From NCBI GenBank assembly GCA_017457555.1, contig JAFTHG010000092.1:1-10161 (forward strand): a stretch of DNA of 10,161 bases, given 5' to 3'. This document shows positions 7,276 to 10,161 of this stretch, one piece after another. Source of the stretch: Kiritimatiellia bacterium. GTDB taxonomy: Bacteria > Verrucomicrobiota > Kiritimatiellia > RFP12 > DVOR01. The notes beneath the pieces were generated by a model. That model made no database searches. It had not been told where the DNA came from and was given only the letters and a program-made list of their open reading frames with translations. Numbering within the stretch: the first letter of the stretch is position 1; every line of letters starts with the position of its first letter. The translations under genes and the position numbers were made by a program.

Positions 7276-9954
7276 TTATAGGGCAGCTTTCCGTGCTTCC
7301 AAAGCAGCAATCTGCGCTTCCAATTCCACCTTACGGTCACGCTGATTCTGAATAATCGCCTCCGGCGCCTTGGACACAAAGGCCTCATTGGAGAGTTTGG
7401 CATTGATACCCTTCAGGAAACCTTGCAACTTCGCAATCTCCTTATCCAGCTTCTCTGCTTCCGCCTTCGTATCAATCAGGCCTTCAAGAGGCAGGTAAAC
7501 CATGCCTGCCGTCAATAATTTGGAGGGCATCGCCTTCTCTGGAGCCACTGTCACAAAGGTAATTTCCTCTGCGCGGATTGCACTCTTCAGCGAATCCAAG
7601 TCACGCACCAACTTTGCTTCCAGTGCGGTAGTTGCCGGATGGAGGAGAAGTTTGACGGCGAGTGCCGGCGGCACACCTGAATCTGCGCGCAACGAACGGC
7701 ACCCCGTAATGAGTTCACGCTTTGTTTCCACATAGCGCAAAACCTCTTCCGAGAGCCCCCACTGCTCTTTTTGTTCGGCCGAGTAACCCGTGGGATAGGC
7801 CGAGCGCATAATAGAGGCTTCTTCCGAACAATAGCCCAACTGATGCCAGATTTCTTCCGTAACAAAGGGCATATACGGATGCAACAGGCGCAGAATCTTA
7901 CCATACACATCTGCCAGAAGTCCCAAGACCTGACGGCGACGTGCCGCATCTTCTGCATTCAAATCACCCTTGGCATATTCCAGATACCAGTCACAGAAGT
8001 CTGTCCAAGCGAAATCATAGATAGCCAGCGAGCCTTCTTGAATGCGATACTTGCTCAAGGCTGCCGACATTGCCGCGCAGACGTGATCTGTCTTCAGAAG
8101 TAAATGACGGTCATCATCGTGCAATAGTGTCGGATCAAGCGTCAATTGCCCCCCGGCGAAGTCTGCGAAGGAAAAATCGCCCAACTTTTCTGCATTCATC
8201 TGCAGGAAGCGTGCCGCATTCCACAGTTTAGTGCCGAAGTTGCGGCCGATTTCAAACTTGCTCATATCCACCTTGGTGTCGGTTTCCATCGAGGTGATCA
8301 AGGCCAGCGAGAAGCGCAGCGCATCTGCCGAATACTGTTCAATCACTTCAAGCGGATCCAGCGAGTTACCCAAACTCTTCGACATCTTGCGTCCCTGAGC
8401 ATCGCGCACAATACCGTGCAAAATGATGTTCTTGAAGGGAGCCTTGCCCATGAATTCATAACCCGCCATCATCATACGAGCCACCCAGAAGAAGAGGATG
8501 TCCGCACCAGTCACGAGATCCGCCGTAGGATAATAGAAGTCAAGTTCAGCCGTCTTCTCTGGCCAACCAAAGGTTGAGAAGGGCCACAACCACGAGGAGA
8601 ACCACGTGTCCAGCACATCGGGATCCTGTGTGATTGCCGCCTTACCGGCGCCACACTTCGGGCAAGTCTCTGGAGCCGTGGGGCTGGCCCACTCATGGCC
8701 GCAAGCACAGGTATAGACCGGAATGCGATGCCCCCACCAAATCTGACGGCTGATGCACCAATCACGGATATTTTCCATCCAGTTGAAGTAAACACTTTCC
8801 CAACGTTTCGGTTGGATAGTCACTTCGCCCTTCCGCACGGCTTCAAGCGCCGGTTGTGCCAGCGGCTTCATCTTGACAAACCACTGCTTGGAAAGACGGC
8901 TGTCCACCACAGTGTGGCAACGGTAACAGTGACCAATCTGGTTTTGGTAGGGTTCGATCTTCACCAGATAGCCACCCTTCTCCAAATCAGCCACAATGGC
9001 CTTGCGACACTCAAAACGATCCATCCCGTTATACCCGGATAACTCGTTCATCGTGCCATCGTCATTCATGACATCAACCTGCGGCAAGTTATGGCGCTGT
9101 CCCACTGCAAAGTCATTCGCGTCATGCGCAGGCGTAATCTTCACCACACCCGTGCCGAAATCCTTCTCTACGTAATCGTCAAAGACCACCGGAATTTCAC
9201 GCCCCGTCAAAGGCAGAAGCACCTTCTTACCCTTCAAGTGTGCATAGCGTTCATCCTTCGGATTCACGGCCACTGCCGTATCACCCGGCAATGTTTCCGG
9301 ACGCGTTGTTGCCACCGTCACATACTCATCTTCACTGCCCACCACAGGATAGCGCACATACCACAAGTTTCCGCTGTTGGGTTCATGCTCCACCTCATCA
9401 TCTGCCAGAGCCGTACCACAACGTGGACACCAGTTCACAATGTAATTGCCGCGATAAATCAACCCCTTGTTGTACAAATCGCAAAAGACCTTCGCCACCG
9501 CAGCCGAGAGGCCCTCATCCATCGTAAAGCGTTCACGCTGCCAGTCCGTGGAGTTACCCAACTTCCGCTGCTGACGCACAATTGTGCCGCCATATTCCTT
9601 ACGCCACTGCCACACGCGCTCAATAAAGGCCTCACGTCCCAAATCCTGACGGCGCTTCCCCTCTTTACGCAACGCCTTTTCCACCACATTCTGTGTCGCG
9701 ATACCTGCATGGTCCGTTCCCGGGAGCCAACACGTATTATCCCCACACATACGATGCCACCGCACCAAAACATCCTGAATCGTCTGGTTCAATGCATGGC
9801 CCATATGCAGAATACCGGTCACATTCGGAGGTGGGATTACGACCGAATACGGCTTACCACCAACTGCGGGTTCATCATGAAAACACCCCTGCTCTTCCCA
9901 CCGGGGATACCACTTCGCTTCAACTGACTTTGGATCGTAGTGCTTGTCCATCAT
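7276..9954 (-). CDS. valS: valyl-tRNA synthetase
   Basis: This cytoplasmic class Ia enzyme charges tRNA-Val with valine using ATP and edits mischarged threonine. The 892-residue product has every expected part. The Rossmann start is PPPNVTGILHMGHAL, with the HIGH-type motif HMGH at residues 50-53. GTDHAGIATQ is at 79-88. The CP1 editing domain has TTRPET (216-221), GDTAVAV (224-230) and ITPAHDANDFAVG (273-285, with the conserved Asp278). Zinc-knuckle cysteines are CPRC (176-179), CYRC (343-346), and CAC with CPKC (416-434). DVLDTWFSSWLWPFSTFGWP lies at 446-465 and KMSKS at 523-527. An anticodon-binding helical domain spans about 620-760, and a C-terminal coiled coil with LSNEAFVSKAPEAI spans about 826-892. 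Length is normal for the bacterial short form. Two ATG codons stand in tandem (9954 and 9951); the first is used here, with ribosome site AAAGGA 9 bases upstream. It is a single gene with its own promoter and terminator. No T-box leader is seen. In the editing domain, LPG stands where MLG is more usual; I take this as lineage variation. Confidence 0.98.
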   Translation of the reverse strand: MMDKHYDPKSVEAKWYPRWEEQGCFHDEPAVGGKPYSVVIPPPNVTGILHMGHALNQTIQDVLVRWHRMCGDNTCWLPGTDHAGIATQNVVEKALRKEGKRRQDLGREAFIERVWQWRKEYGGTIVRQQRKLGNSTDWQRERFTMDEGLSAAVAKVFCDLYNKGLIYRGNYIVNWCPRCGTALADDEVEHEPNSGNLWYVRYPVVGSEDEYVTVATTRPETLPGDTAVAVNPKDERYAHLKGKKVLLPLTGREIPVVFDDYVEKDFGTGVVKITPAHDANDFAVGQRHNLPQVDVMNDDGTMNELSGYNGMDRFECRKAIVADLEKGGYLVKIEPYQNQIGHCYRCHTVVDSRLSKQWFVKMKPLAQPALEAVRKGEVTIQPKRWESVYFNWMENIRDWCISRQIWWGHRIPVYTCACGHEWASPTAPETCPKCGAGKAAITQDPDVLDTWFSSWLWPFSTFGWPEKTAELDFYYPTADLVTGADILFFWVARMMMAGYEFMGKAPFKNIILHGIVRDAQGRKMSKSLGNSLDPLEVIEQYSADALRFSLALITSMETDTKVDMSKFEIGRNFGTKLWNAARFLQMNAEKLGDFSFADFAGGQLTLDPTLLHDDDRHLLLKTDHVCAAMSAALSKYRIQEGSLAIYDFAWTDFCDWYLEYAKGDLNAEDAARRRQVLGLLADVYGKILRLLHPYMPFVTEEIWHQLGYCSEEASIMRSAYPTGYSAEQKEQWGLSEEVLRYVETKRELITGCRSLRADSGVPPALAVKLLLHPATTALEAKLVRDLDSLKSAIRAEEITFVTVAPEKAMPSKLLTAGMVYLPLEGLIDTKAEAEKLDKEIAKLQGFLKGINAKLSNEAFVSKAPEAIIQNQRDRKVELEAQIAALEARKAAL

Positions 9955-9963
9955 GGATAAAAA

Positions 9964-9969
9964 TCCTTT
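9964..9969 (-). promoter_or_regulatory. ribosome binding site of valS
   Basis: On the minus strand AAAGGA lies 9 bases before the first of two tandem ATG codons (and 12 before the second), so it favours the first. GGAT of this site can pair with ATCC just before the ATG around a four-T loop, a tiny 4-pair hairpin of doubtful effect. Confidence 0.75.
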
Positions 9970-9992
9970 ACCTTATAAAATAAACGCGCGAT

Positions 9993-10001
9993 AGTATAGC
10001 A
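9993..10001 (-). promoter_or_regulatory. probable extended -10 promoter of valS
   Basis: The minus strand reads TGCTATACT: an extended -10 (TGn) followed by TATACT, one mismatch from the sigma-70 consensus TATAAT. No good -35 element lies 16-18 bases further upstream (CTCTCT there), which is usual for extended -10 promoters. Transcription would begin near 9985, giving a leader of about 30 bases, too short for a riboswitch or T-box. Confidence 0.5.
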
Positions 10002-10161
10002 CACTTTCTCCCCAAAGAGAGCGAAAAGCGTAGAACGCCCCCCATTTTGCCTGATGTGTCATCGGAAGACGCAGAATGATTTTCATAGCTTGCAGATTGA
10101 ATCGTGTTATCCATCATTTCAAACCATAAAGACATTTTTTACGATACTTCTGTGCAAAAAA
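10002..10161. other. intergenic stretch to the right edge, no supported gene
   Basis: Neither strand shows a convincing coding region, RNA gene or terminator here. A 55-codon minus-strand frame exists but lacks a ribosome site and runs through the valS promoter. The neighbouring gene on the right is outside the window. Confidence 0.6.

Noticed and set aside
7154..7345. 63-codon plus-strand open frame after the small exported gene
   Set aside because: It runs through the terminator hairpin and into the antisense of valS; no ribosome site or domain.
9091..9927. 278-codon plus-strand open frame
   Set aside because: It is entirely antisense to valS, rich in His, Arg and Thr as expected from a shadow frame, and shows no recognisable domain.
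9968..10135. 55-codon minus-strand open frame upstream of valS, ending in TAA that overlaps the ribosome site region
   Set aside because: No ribosome site before its ATG, it contains the probable valS promoter, and the product resembles nothing; a leader peptide is possible but unsupported.
10135..10161. Six T and six A separated by 15 bases as a terminator
   Set aside because: The stem would contain only A-U pairs and no GC core, so it would not act as an intrinsic terminator.
9955..10161. T-box or other leader riboswitch for valS
   Set aside because: No conserved T-box sequence, no specifier stem and no terminator hairpin between promoter and start; the likely leader is only about 30 bases.

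Overview
The window carries four protein-coding genes and no RNA genes, mobile elements or CRISPR arrays that I can see. Three genes run left to right (1-7149) and look like one transcription unit. The fourth, valS, runs right to left (9954-7276). The two groups converge on a strong hairpin at 7222-7257 that can terminate transcription from both sides. Composition is moderate GC. The organism looks like a member of the PVC group (Verrucomicrobiota, Kiritimatiellota, Lentisphaerota or Planctomycetota). This is inferred from the type-3-thrombospondin/EF-hand style calcium loops ending in GTDP in the second gene, the SHD1-like secreted small protein, and the giant LamG-type protein. It is not proved by any marker gene.

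Region 1-5759 is the 3' part of a giant gene. The frame is open from the left edge, so the first visible ATG (87) is not the start. The visible 1918 residues contain an N-terminal block of conserved-looking beta and helical segments, a LamG/concanavalin-like domain, a tyrosine-rich patch, a long helical region with an alanine-rich, charge-poor stretch, and a beta-rich C-terminus. I recognise the general family from memory as very large, essentially uncharacterised bacterial proteins. The most interesting observation is that the last ~350 residues follow, motif by motif, the order seen at the C-terminus of Tc toxin A subunits (the TcB-binding region), with a helical pore-like segment before it. 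This is a remote-homology hypothesis, not an assignment.

Region 5776-7149 encodes two exported proteins. The first is a 285-residue protein with two EF-hand type calcium loops between beta domains, starting 16 bases after the giant gene stops. The second is a 158-residue protein with a clear signal peptide, an SHD1-like beta segment and a helical tail. A small hairpin covers the ribosome binding site of the 158-residue gene. The three products are plausibly exported together and may act together at the cell surface, but nothing in the window shows what they do.

Region 7276-9954 is a complete valyl-tRNA synthetase gene with all expected signatures. It has its own ribosome binding site and a probable extended -10 promoter at 9993-10001. 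The remaining bases to the right edge hold no supported gene.
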